In this document: in pieces, positions 25,872-31,397 of the stretch | Layout: each line of letters begins with the position of its first letter | Position numbering within the stretch: the first letter of the stretch is position 1 | Translations under genes and position numbers: made by a program | The notes under the pieces: model-generated | The model's input: the letters and a program-made list of their open reading frames with translations, nothing else | Told to the model about the DNA's origin: nothing | Databases searched by the model: none | Source of the DNA: a virus | IMG/VR virus record: IMGVR_UViG_3300031999_000111 | Span: 1-35,219 of that record | Length of the DNA stretch: 35,219 bases | Strand: one strand, 5' to 3'

Positions 25872-26153
25872 ATGCCATTTGAATATTTGCCTATAATCTA
25901 TTCGGTTATAGGTGGTTTTGGTTGGGCTATGTTAGCCTTCTTCAGGGAATATCAGAAGACAACGACTAGCTTTGAATGGAAGAAATTACTTAAGACACTC
26001 ATAATCGGTGCAGGAGTAGGATTCATCGCACAATGGTATGGACTCACTTTCGATGCAGTTCAGTCAATGACCATCTTCGGTTCAATAACAGCAGTGGCAG
26101 ACAAAATAGTAAATATAGTCTTTGGTTTTTTAAGTCCAAAGAAAAAGAAATAG
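25872..26153 (+). CDS. Small multi-span membrane protein, holin candidate
   Basis: 93 residues with about three hydrophobic segments: residues 6-24 ('LPIIYSVIGGFGWAMLAFF'), 41-62 ('LKTLIIGAGVGFIAQWYGL') and 67-87 ('MTIFGSITAVADKIVNIVF'), and a basic tail 'SPKKKK'. Size, topology and basic C-terminus fit a class I holin. It has its own promoter and is the last late gene. No endolysin is visible nearby, so the call rests on architecture. Confidence 0.55.
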   Translation: MPFEYLPIIYSVIGGFGWAMLAFFREYQKTTTSFEWKKLLKTLIIGAGVGFIAQWYGLTFDAVQSMTIFGSITAVADKIVNIVFGFLSPKKKK

Positions 26154-26154
26154 G

Positions 26155-26183
26155 CTTTTCTTTATTTTAATTTTTTTAATTCT
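26155..26183 (+). terminator. T-rich late terminator
   Basis: Directly after the TAG of the holin candidate comes a T-dominated stretch with several T runs (up to 7) and no hairpin, the usual archaeal termination signal. It ends the plus-strand late region just before the pentamer array. Confidence 0.5.
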
Positions 26184-26185
26184 AG

Positions 26186-26388
26186 TGTATATCATATGAT
26201 GTCATTGCATGTAATTTAATGGAATTCTATGGAATATTATAAAGTCGCATCTGATTCTATAGTATGTGATAATATCAAATTAAATGTAATGTTGTGAAAT
26301 TATAGTATTAAGTGGCATGACATGGGATGGTATATTGTCGAATGAAATATTATATGGTTTCATTACATTTTATTTTATTATATAAAAT
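26186..26388. repeat. 5-bp periodic NNN-(A/G)-T array, main copy
   Basis: Reading from 26186, 23 consecutive pentamers end in AT (21) or GT (2), up to 26300. After a 3-nt slip (TAT at 26301-26303), 17 more from 26304 to 26388 end in AT (14) or GT (3). The first three bases of each pentamer are varied (for example TGT, ATC, ATG, GTC, TGC, GTA). The element is non-coding. It lies between the late T-rich terminator and the early-operon terminator hairpin. It is not a simple microsatellite, a CRISPR or a coding repeat. Partial array: see 27226-27270. Function unknown; a protein-binding ladder is the leading idea. Confidence 0.8.
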
Positions 26389-26391
26389 AAA

Positions 26392-26409
26392 AGGGGAATT
26401 AACTCCCCT
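26392..26409. terminator. Bidirectional hairpin terminator at the convergent boundary
   Basis: AGGGGA at 26392-26397 pairs with TCCCCT at 26404-26409 around a 6-nt loop. On the plus strand CTATTTTT follows; on the minus strand TTTTATTTTAT follows. The stop of the 26399 gene lies inside the hairpin, so it probably terminates the early minus-strand operon and blocks read-through from the late side. Confidence 0.6.
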
Positions 26410-27214
26410 CTATTTTTACCAATTTAATTATCCCACCGAATACTTTTGAATTTGCCCCTAAACCATCAAGCCCTGCTTCCTCTATCATTTTGAACCAATC
26501 AACTATTTGCTGTTTGGTTTTTAGCTTAGAACCCCTGAATGGAAATCTCATCATCAATTTAAATTTGCATCCCTTTGGTATCATCTCATAGTCGCACATC
26601 CCTTCTTTTACTTTCAACTGCTTCCATTCTGTTTTAGGCTGTTCCAAGAATGTTCCCTTGCTTATAGCTAAATGATATGTTATGGATTGTGGCAAGTCTA
26701 TTAATGCAGCATTATTTCTCATCAACCCATACATCCAGTTTGGTAGGATGACTAATTTTCCATCTATTTTCGGAAAGACTAATTTTCTTTCTTCTCCATT
26801 AGACCATCCACCCAATATTGGCGTTATTGTTTCAAATGTCATGTCGAATGTATGGTAGTCCCCCCATACCCCCCTTGGTTCGATTATTCTTGGTTCTTTC
26901 TTTATTTTTTCATTTAATGATTCCAATGCCAGTTTCATCTCTATTTCAGTGCTTGTGCTGTTGCAAATAGCCATTATACCAGAACTGTACCAAGCAGGTA
27001 TATCTGCCATTTTCCAGAGCAGTTCACCATTATGATAATTCCCTGCTATGACTTTTCCTGCTTTATGCTTTCTCAGATAACGGATTAATTTATCTTTTTT
27101 TATTTCCATCTTCATCTGTTTGTTCAGATAATTCAAGACCTCATCCGTAGAAGCCTCTTTAAGTTCTCTTATAGCCGAGAACACAGCTATCTCTTCCTTT
27201 GGATTATATTCCAT
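26399..27214 (-). CDS. Winged-helix-like / RAMP-like protein bracketed by pentamer arrays
   Basis: 271 residues with an AGGAGG site. Residues 1-70 look like a winged-helix domain ('IAVFSAIRELKEASTDEVLNYLNKQ', 'IRYLRKHKAGKVI'). Residues about 115-271 have features of a RAMP/ferredoxin-like fold: 'FDMTFETITPILGGW', 'KIDGKLVILPNWMYGLMRNNA', 'KFKLMMRFPFRG', and a C-terminal Gly-rich 'GLDGLGANSKVFGGIIKLVKIE' resembling the RAMP loop. Similar phage proteins exist but their function is unclear. It is the last gene of the early operon, with its own possible promoter. Pentamer arrays lie just before its ribosome site and just after its stop, so it may bind them. The fold assignment is tentative. Confidence 0.5.
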   Translation of the reverse strand: MEYNPKEEIAVFSAIRELKEASTDEVLNYLNKQMKMEIKKDKLIRYLRKHKAGKVIAGNYHNGELLWKMADIPAWYSSGIMAICNSTSTEIEMKLALESLNEKIKKEPRIIEPRGVWGDYHTFDMTFETITPILGGWSNGEERKLVFPKIDGKLVILPNWMYGLMRNNAALIDLPQSITYHLAISKGTFLEQPKTEWKQLKVKEGMCDYEMIPKGCKFKLMMRFPFRGSKLKTKQQIVDWFKMIEEAGLDGLGANSKVFGGIIKLVKIEGS

Positions 27215-27225
27215 CTTCTCTTCCT

Positions 27226-27270
27226 CCTATTTTATTTCATGCAATAGTATGCAATAATATCTGATTACAT
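27226..27270. repeat. 5-bp periodic NNNAT array, short copy upstream of the 26399 gene
   Basis: Nine consecutive pentamers (CCTAT TTTAT TTCAT GCAAT, then AGTAT GCAAT AATAT, then CTGAT TACAT) all end in AT; the phase then slips by one base (ACGAAT). It lies about 12-56 nt upstream of the start of the 26399 gene and abuts its ribosome site. An 18-bp word at 27244-27261 matches 26259-26276 of the main array at 16 positions, in the same pentamer phase. Confidence 0.7.
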
Positions 27271-27294
27271 ACGAATAAAATTTTTATTAACATT

Positions 27295-27304
27295 ATTTTA
27301 AAAT
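27295..27304 (-). promoter_or_regulatory. Possible TATA box for the 26399 gene
   Basis: On the minus strand TTTTAAAATA is followed by ATGTTAAT. The predicted transcription start would be near 27270, at the right edge of the short pentamer array, placing that array in the 5' leader. It overlaps the stop of the preceding gene. Confidence 0.35.
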
Positions 27305-27696
27305 TTGTCTTTTTTGAAAGATATGAATAAAGCAATAGCAGTCTTGCTTAGCACTTCAGGGTTGATGAAACCACCATCAGAATATTCCTTGAGAATTATA
27401 CTTCCCTCTTTATAACACCTTGTCATCAATGCCAAGTTATTATTAAATCGTTCATTTATCTTCTCAGGGCTTTCCTCATAATGGCTATCAGTATCTTCTT
27501 TTTTCTTTATGGATTTTATATTATAGAATGTCTTGTCGTTTTTTGTCACTTCTTCAACATCGGCTTCTATCGTATCCCCTTTTTGCAACTCGGTCTTTCC
27601 CCATCCGTTAATCCATTTATCTTGGACTTTCAAACCATAACGAGTTTCATCCTGATTAACTCCTTCGACTTTTCCAATTACAATCATTTTAATCAT
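27298..27696 (-). CDS. OB-fold protein, probable single-strand DNA-binding protein
   Basis: 132 residues. Residues 1-65 show an OB-fold pattern: 'VIGKVEGVNQDETRYGLKVQDKWINGWGKTELQKGDTIEADVEEV..NDKTFYNIKSIKK', that is five alternating strands ending in a basic stretch. After an acidic linker, the C-terminal half is helical ('NERFNNNLALMTRCYKEGSI', 'LSKTAIALFISFKKDKF'). An ssDNA-binding role in replication is likely. It overlaps the upstream gene as ATGA. Confidence 0.6.
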   Translation of the reverse strand: MIKMIVIGKVEGVNQDETRYGLKVQDKWINGWGKTELQKGDTIEADVEEVTKNDKTFYNIKSIKKKEDTDSHYEESPEKINERFNNNLALMTRCYKEGSIILKEYSDGGFINPEVLSKTAIALFISFKKDKF

Positions 27697-27884
27697 CTCA
27701 ATTTCTTTCTTCCATATTCTTTTAATTGAGAAACTAAAGGCATATATTCGCCATCATTATCTATAATTTCTTTACCCAATAAATGCAAAGTTATCTTCAA
27801 GACTTCCCTAACATTTCCTATAGAGACTTGTCTTTTCTTACCTTCTATCTTGGCTATTTCAGAACTCATTTTTCTAAAATTCAT
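27693..27884 (-). CDS. Small conserved-type phage protein (63 residues)
   Basis: 'MSSEIAKIEGKKRQVSIGNVREVLKITLHLL' resembles a short family seen next to recombination and SSB genes in phages. There is no catalytic motif. GGTGG precedes the start and the promoter motif at 27927-27944 lies upstream. It is coupled to the OB-fold gene by a 4-nt overlap. It may be a partner of that protein. Confidence 0.5.
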   Translation of the reverse strand: MNFRKMSSEIAKIEGKKRQVSIGNVREVLKITLHLLGKEIIDNDGEYMPLVSQLKEYGRKKLR

Positions 27885-27926
27885 CTATTCCACCTTTATT
27901 ATTATTCTTATTTAATATTATTTATA

Positions 27927-27944
27927 AATTAACTACTATTTAAA
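27927..27944 (-). promoter_or_regulatory. Early promoter motif, copy 1
   Basis: On the minus strand TTTAAATAGTAGTTAATT; predicted start of transcription is near 27914, 30 nt before the 27884 start codon. A second TATA-like TTTATAAATA lies at 27918-27927. It shares the TATA half with the late motif but differs after it. Confidence 0.55.
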
Positions 27945-28182
27945 TCTTACTCTTTACTTTTTGCCGAGCATCTATGTATCCTCTGGCATAGATTAACTTA
28001 GCATAATCGGGAAATCCTCGGTCATAAGTAAGAACATATGCGTCAAGTATAGCGGCTAAATCACGGATTTCATAATCGCTTAAACCTGTCTTGGGAATAA
28101 CAATATTATACCATCGGCATAATTCATAAATCAATCTTCTATGGACACATTCATCTAAAATGAGTGTGCGTGGTCTCATCAC
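27940..28182 (-). CDS. PIN-like nuclease domain protein (DUF5615/Mut7-C type)
   Basis: 80 residues. 'LILDECVHRRLIYELCRWYNIVIPKTGLSDYEIRDLAAILDAYVLTYDRGFPDYA' follows the small PIN-like pattern: first acid in 'LDE', 'gL.D.eI', and 'vlTyDrgF' with the late acidic residue. The expected metal ligands D/E are present. Such proteins are usually toxins or RNases, yet no obvious antitoxin is adjacent. It overlaps the upstream gene by 4 nt. Host RNA cleavage or counter-defence is speculation. Confidence 0.6.
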   Translation of the reverse strand: MMRPRTLILDECVHRRLIYELCRWYNIVIPKTGLSDYEIRDLAAILDAYVLTYDRGFPDYAKLIYARGYIDARQKVKSKI

Positions 28183-28406
28183 ACCACATAATCTGGTACT
28201 TTGTATGGTTCTTTTTTTTGGTTTAAAACTATTTCATCGACTGTTATCTCATCAAAGAAATATAACACGAATGGACAGTTCTTCCTGTCGCATTTAGTAT
28301 TGTTCTCTCTTCCATAAGTCCCACAAATCTTATCGGTCCTCCAAGAACATGAAATCTGATAGATTTTGAAATCCATTACTGCGAACTTTCCTTTTTCAGT
28401 CGTCAT
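28179..28406 (-). CDS. Cys-rich small protein
   Basis: 75 residues. 'CSWRTDKICGTYGRENNTKC' then 'DRKNCPF' provides four Cys at spacing suited to one metal site. The C-terminus is beta-like ('VLYFFDEITVDEIVL'). A TATA-like box sits 24-35 nt ahead of the ATG and no ribosome site is visible, so it is probably leaderless. No family recognised. Confidence 0.5.
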   Translation of the reverse strand: MTTEKGKFAVMDFKIYQISCSWRTDKICGTYGRENNTKCDRKNCPFVLYFFDEITVDEIVLNQKKEPYKVPDYVV

Positions 28407-28429
28407 TAAATCAATTAAAGTATGTATGA

Positions 28430-28441
28430 TATTTAAAAATA
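28430..28441 (-). promoter_or_regulatory. TATA box for the 28406 gene
   Basis: On the minus strand TATTTTTAAATA, centred about 29 nt before the ATG at 28406, consistent with a leaderless transcript. It may start a separate unit within the early region. Confidence 0.45.
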
Positions 28442-28457
28442 ATGCTTCTTTAATTCT

Positions 28458-28766
28458 TCAAAAGTATTTCTGTCCTATTCTCAATTTATTGCAACAGATT
28501 GTAACCCATTTTTTTAATATGTGATAATCGGTCTCGCCCAGTTTGTAGAATTCCTGGCGAGGCATATCGGATTTTAAAATCCTTATTATAGCAAGTGCAA
28601 CATTTCTTGGTCTCCCATCCTGATAATCCATTTCTTCAGCGAACTTATTTGCTATGTCTATTTCGTTTTCCGATAGGTTGAATTGAATACACAAAACCTT
28701 CAAATCTTCCTTGACCAGATCATGATATTTCATGCTAGGTCGAATTGATGAACATAAGGTTTCCAT
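28458..28766 (-). CDS. Possible cyclin-fold (TFB-like) protein
   Basis: 102 residues from ATG 28766; an internal ATG at 28733 is possible and would avoid a 32-nt overlap. 'LSENEIDIANKFAEEMDYQDGRPRNVALAIIRILKS' has the 'A......  ..GR.P..vA.a.i.i' signature of a TFIIB/TFB cyclin repeat, and 'LGETDYHILKKWVTICCNKL' resembles the terminal helix-turn-helix segment. It would equal a single C-terminal cyclin repeat without the zinc ribbon or B-finger. A role in redirecting host RNA polymerase to viral promoters is inferred; a generic helical protein is the alternative. Confidence 0.45.
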   Translation of the reverse strand: METLCSSIRPSMKYHDLVKEDLKVLCIQFNLSENEIDIANKFAEEMDYQDGRPRNVALAIIRILKSDMPRQEFYKLGETDYHILKKWVTICCNKLRIGQKYF

Positions 28767-28938
28767 TAACTAATTGCCCCAGATTTAAAATTGTATCGGA
28801 CTCTTGAAAGAAGTTTATCAATCCTATAAATTCAAATCCTTCCAAAGTCGTAAAAACTTGATAATGGTAATAAGGAAACAAATTTAATGAGTGGGACATC
28901 TCTTTGATGATTTTTAACATCTCGATTTCGGTGTTCAT
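28735..28938 (-). CDS. Hypothetical small protein
   Basis: 67 residues beginning 'MNTEIEMLKIIKEMSHSLNL', then an aromatic, beta-like centre ('YYHYQVFTTLEGFEFIGLINFF'). No motif or membrane segment. It begins 8 nt after the HNH-like gene stop with no clear ribosome site. It overlaps the 28458 gene by 32 nt if that gene starts at 28766. Confidence 0.45.
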   Translation of the reverse strand: MNTEIEMLKIIKEMSHSLNLFPYYHYQVFTTLEGFEFIGLINFFQESDTILNLGQLVNGNLMFINST

Positions 28939-28946
28939 AATTATAT

Positions 28947-29246
28947 TTATTTTTTATCCCTTAATAAAGCTATGTTTTTAAGTCTCTTTAATATATCCAC
29001 TCTCTCCTGATTTTCTTCGAGAATTCTGAGACAATTTGCCAAACGATGATCATAAAAGCAAAGAACCGAACTATTTTCCTTGGCTAATTCTGGATCGTCT
29101 TTAACTTCTTTAATAGAATATTTATAGAGCCAATGATGTGTATGAAGACCTCTTGGGTCTGGTCTCTTGGCACAGCAGTCACAACTTGTAGGCTTATTCC
29201 CAGAGACAATGACTGTTATTGTCTTGTATTTTATCTTATAACTCAT
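28947..29246 (-). CDS. HNH-endonuclease-like zinc protein
   Basis: 99 residues from ATG 29246, chosen for its GGTGGGA site and position just past the previous stop; a longer frame overlaps a better-supported gene. 'CDCCAKRPDPRGLHTHHWLY' supplies the first Cys pair and the His cluster, and 'ENSSVLCFYDHRLAN' matches the second half of an HNH site, though one of the second Cys pair is replaced. It may be a nicking or homing-type nuclease, or an inactive relative. Confidence 0.55.
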   Translation of the reverse strand: MSYKIKYKTITVIVSGNKPTSCDCCAKRPDPRGLHTHHWLYKYSIKEVKDDPELAKENSSVLCFYDHRLANCLRILEENQERVDILKRLKNIALLRDKK

Positions 29247-29247
29247 T

Positions 29248-29535
29248 TCATTCCCACCAATAATCACATCTATTTTTTGTCCAATCCCATTTATCCTTTT
29301 CATCGAATGGATAATAATAACATAATAACGGCATTTCAGGTGTTTTATAGACTTTACATGAATTAGTTTCTTTATCAAAATTATTGCATTTAAAACCAAA
29401 TATGCTTTTACTGCAACATAAACCACAGTTAGTGCATGAACCATGCCTTTTCATTATGCTTTGTTTCATCTTATCCCTATTGAATGTCAAATAATATCTT
29501 CGCCTGATTATCTTCCATAGTTCATTTAGCATCAT
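29248..29535 (-). CDS. YkgJ/UPF0153-like Cys-cluster protein
   Basis: 95 residues. After a basic N-terminus comes 'HGSCTNCGLCCSKSIFGFKC', then 'NSCKVYKTPEMPLLCYYYPF', the Cys spacing of the YkgJ (UPF0153) family thought to bind zinc or an Fe-S cluster. The stop is 1 nt before the next start. The function of the family is poorly known, and its presence in a viral early operon is unusual. It overlaps the upstream gene by 14 nt. Confidence 0.6.
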   Translation of the reverse strand: MMLNELWKIIRRRYYLTFNRDKMKQSIMKRHGSCTNCGLCCSKSIFGFKCNNFDKETNSCKVYKTPEMPLLCYYYPFDEKDKWDWTKNRCDYWWE

Positions 29536-29656
29536 CTTTCGCCTGTTTTAATTCTTTATTGTATTGTTCTAATTCTTCCCTTGTATCTATTCCCTTATTT
29601 AATCTTACAAAATAACTACCTGTTGGGAATATCTTTATCTTCTTGATTATTTTCAT
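29522..29656 (-). CDS. Tiny hypothetical protein (44 residues)
   Basis: ATG 29656 is preceded by GAGGT with 6-nt spacing. The sequence is basic then helical ('MKIIKKIKIFPTGSYFVRLN', 'REELEQYNKELKQAKDDAK'). It fills the gap between two operon genes and overlaps the next one by 14 nt, which supports it being real. Function unknown. Confidence 0.45.
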   Translation of the reverse strand: MKIIKKIKIFPTGSYFVRLNKGIDTREELEQYNKELKQAKDDAK

Positions 29657-29659
29657 TCC

Positions 29660-29857
29660 TTAACCTCTTTCTTTTTTGGAATTTTCTAGGAATTTAATTA
29701 TTACTTTTAAATGCTTGATATATTCTTTATCTGGATTCTTTTTGCTCTCTGCTTTTTCCAATGTGTTTTTCAATATCAAATAATTTTTAGCTTCTGAATA
29801 AGTTTTTCTGGTTTTGGTATGATAGAGATAATTTATGAATCTTTGTAAAATGTTCAT
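29660..29857 (-). CDS. Small basic helical protein
   Basis: 65 residues, Lys-rich and helical ('RFINYLYHTKTRKTYSEAKN', 'EYIKHLKVIIKFLENSKKE'). It overlaps the upstream gene as ATGA and so is translationally coupled. No known family; nucleic-acid binding is possible from its charge. Confidence 0.5.
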   Translation of the reverse strand: MNILQRFINYLYHTKTRKTYSEAKNYLILKNTLEKAESKKNPDKEYIKHLKVIIKFLENSKKERG

Positions 29858-30327
29858 TCTTTCTCACCCAAAAGGGGTTTTAATCTCTTTACTACATGTT
29901 TTGCATAATTATCTCCACCAGAACCAAGAAAATCAAAGTGTTTAATCAATTCCTTAATCTTCTCTGTCCATCTTTGATTTACTTCTTTTCTTCCCTCTTC
30001 TCTTACATCAACATAAGATGTACCAATAGGTCTACTGTAAGTCAATAACTTGTGTTTCAATCTTTCAATATCATTCTCTTTTTCTATTAATTTATCTGTT
30101 AAATCATTCACAGATGGTGATACCTGCCATTTCTCCAATTCCTTTATCTTCTGCAATATTTCTGATTTTAACTCTTTCCAATTAATACTAGAACAACTAA
30201 TACCAGCAAACATTCTCTTCCCATTTTTAATAGTTTCTACTTTGCAAATCTTTTCAAAATTCTCAAATATCTCTTTTATTGAATCTTCAGTTGAAAGATT
30301 CTCTTTGATTTCTTTATTTGATTTCAT
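29854..30327 (-). CDS. Coiled-coil protein with 'NKEIKENLS' N-terminal tag
   Basis: 157 residues. It starts 'MKSNKEIKENLSTEDSIKEI', the first 43 bp of which recur almost exactly at the start of the 38-residue gene at 31510. Residues about 55-95 form a coiled coil ('ILQKIKELEKWQ', 'LIEKENDIERLKHKLL'). The C-terminus ('YAKHVVKRLKPLLGEKE') resembles a motif that also ends other small proteins in the operon. No enzymatic signature. Overlaps its upstream gene by 4 nt. Confidence 0.5.
   Translation of the reverse strand: MKSNKEIKENLSTEDSIKEIFENFEKICKVETIKNGKRMFAGISCSSINWKELKSEILQKIKELEKWQVSPSVNDLTDKLIEKENDIERLKHKLLTYSRPIGTSYVDVREEGRKEVNQRWTEKIKELIKHFDFLGSGGDNYAKHVVKRLKPLLGEKE
30285..30327 (-). repeat. 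43-bp direct repeat, copy A (5' end of the 30327 gene)
   Basis: Identical to 31468-31510 except at one position (G at 30290, A at 31473 on the plus strand). Each copy begins exactly at a start codon and covers the first 14 codons of a different gene. Confidence 0.75.
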
Positions 30328-30599
30328 GGTTTCAACTCTTTGTTTTTGTTAATTTCTATCATGGCTTCTCTCATTGTTTTGAATAACTTTTCAATATTGT
30401 TTTTATTATAATCACTTTTTCCACAGTAAACAGATGATACTGATTTACCAGTGCTATGTCGTATCCTAAGGTATCCTTCTATTATTAATCTTGGGTTCTT
30501 TTTTACTATCTTAGAATGTTTTATCCCTAATTCCTCTAATTCTTTGTCCACTTTCAAAAATGTATCGTCTTTGATTTGTTTATTTGGTTCTGGTTTCAT
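30324..30599 (-). CDS. Hypothetical small basic protein
   Basis: 91 residues from ATG 30599, with GGGGA 9 nt ahead; a longer frame up to 30659 overlaps the membrane protein gene and is not favoured. It starts 'MKPEPNKQIKDDTF', a looser version of the N-terminal tag in neighbours. The body is basic with 'KKNPRLIIEGYLRIRHSTGK' and a C-terminal helix. No family recognised. Confidence 0.5.
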   Translation of the reverse strand: MKPEPNKQIKDDTFLKVDKELEELGIKHSKIVKKNPRLIIEGYLRIRHSTGKSVSSVYCGKSDYNKNNIEKLFKTMREAMIEINKNKELKP

Positions 30600-30700
30600 A
30601 ATATCAATTCCCCTATTAAACAAATAATACCAATTACTAATGCGATAATTATAAACCACATTGGTTGTTTCAATACTTTATCTTTGATTTCTTTATTCAT
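30596..30700 (-). CDS. Tiny single-span membrane protein (34 residues)
   Basis: ATG 30700. 'MNKEIKDKVLKQP' (the shared tag again) followed by one transmembrane segment 'MWFIIIALVIGIICLIGELIL' in two pieces. It overlaps the next start as ATGA. Too short for the automatic frame list but coupled on one side. Confidence 0.5.
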   Translation of the reverse strand: MNKEIKDKVLKQPMWFIIIALVIGIICLIGELIL

Positions 30701-30705
30701 GGTTA

Positions 30706-30807
30706 TCAACTATTTTCAAAATCACAATCTCTACCACATATTTCACATGTTCCATCAATGTCATGGTTATCTGAATCATGACCACATATCGCACAGTTAT
30801 AACTCAT
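30706..30807 (-). CDS. Tiny zinc-ribbon protein (33 residues)
   Basis: ATG 30807; 'YNCAICGHDSDNHDIDGTCE' then 'ICGRDCDF' makes a complete C-x2-C ... C-x2-C site in an acidic peptide. It fits exactly between two neighbouring genes with short gaps. Likely a protein-interaction or nucleic-acid-binding finger. Confidence 0.5.
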   Translation of the reverse strand: MSYNCAICGHDSDNHDIDGTCEICGRDCDFENS

Positions 30808-30811
30808 TCAC

Positions 30812-31060
30812 TCAACCTTCTTTTTCTCCTTTGGAATTTTCTATTTGCACTTCTAATTCACTACTACCACAAAAAGGGCAGAAATTTAAAAATATCCCTC
30901 TATCCTTTTTATTAATTTTATAAGCAATACCCATATCTTTTTCTATTCCTGTTTTTGTATTGATGGTTCGTATAAGAGAAAATCCTGTATTTTCACTCAA
31001 TCTGTTCCCTAATGCACTACACAAATTTAATTTATTACCGTTCCTTTTACAATTAATCAT
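30812..31060 (-). CDS. Small zinc protein with Lar-like CPFCGS motif
   Basis: 82 residues from ATG 31060; an in-frame GTG at 31069 is the alternative. The C-terminal 'FLNFCPFCGSSELEVQIENS' resembles the start of Lar-type restriction-alleviation proteins, though here it is at the C-terminus. Two further Cys ('INCKRNG', 'NLCSALG') lie near the N-terminus and may complete the zinc site. An anti-restriction role is only a suggestion. Confidence 0.5.
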   Translation of the reverse strand: MINCKRNGNKLNLCSALGNRLSENTGFSLIRTINTKTGIEKDMGIAYKINKKDRGIFLNFCPFCGSSELEVQIENSKGEKEG

Positions 31061-31397
31061 CTTTCTCACTCAAAAGGGATTTCTTCAAAGATTGTAATTC
31101 TTCTATTTCTCTTCTGTTCTCTGGAAAATAAACTTCTTCACCACATTTTGGACAAGTCGTTTCAAAGGCATCTGCATCATAATTGTAATCTTTATCTTTA
31201 CCCTTAAATTTACATTTTGGACATATTATTGTTGGATTTTTTAATTCCTCAACCCTCTTATCAATGATTTGAATGATTTTAGATTGGGTTAATTGGATTG
31301 TAGTTTCAAGTAATGCTGTTTTATCATAAGTTCTATCTTTTAGTTGTTCCCAACCTCTTTTAATTAATTCATCAATTATTTCTTTTTCAAGCATCAT
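31053..31397 (-). CDS. Zinc-ribbon protein with helical flanks
   Basis: 114 residues. A helical N-terminus ('LEKEIIDELIKRGWEQLKDR') is followed by a zinc ribbon near residues 58-86 ('IICPKCKFKGKD', 'FETTCPKCGEEVYFPE'), then a helix ending 'LKKSLLSEKDD'. It overlaps the upstream gene as ATGA and the downstream one by 8 nt. Probably a regulatory or adaptor protein; no family named. Confidence 0.55.
   Translation of the reverse strand: MMLEKEIIDELIKRGWEQLKDRTYDKTALLETTIQLTQSKIIQIIDKRVEELKNPTIICPKCKFKGKDKDYNYDADAFETTCPKCGEEVYFPENRREIEELQSLKKSLLSEKDD

Noticed and set aside
26186-26388. CRISPR array, telomere-like repeat or plain AT microsatellite
   Set aside because: There are no repeat-spacer units and no fixed repeat word; only the last two bases of each pentamer are constant, which none of these explanations predicts.
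28947-29444. 165-residue minus-strand frame starting at 29444
   Set aside because: Its N-terminal 66 residues are another frame of the well-supported YkgJ-like gene (29248-29535). The ribosome site GGTGGGA supports the shorter start at 29246.
30050-30923. Plus-strand hydrophobic frames opposite the early operon
   Set aside because: They mirror Lys/Glu-rich minus-strand genes, which always produce Phe/Leu/Ser-rich shadows, and have no promoter or ribosome site.
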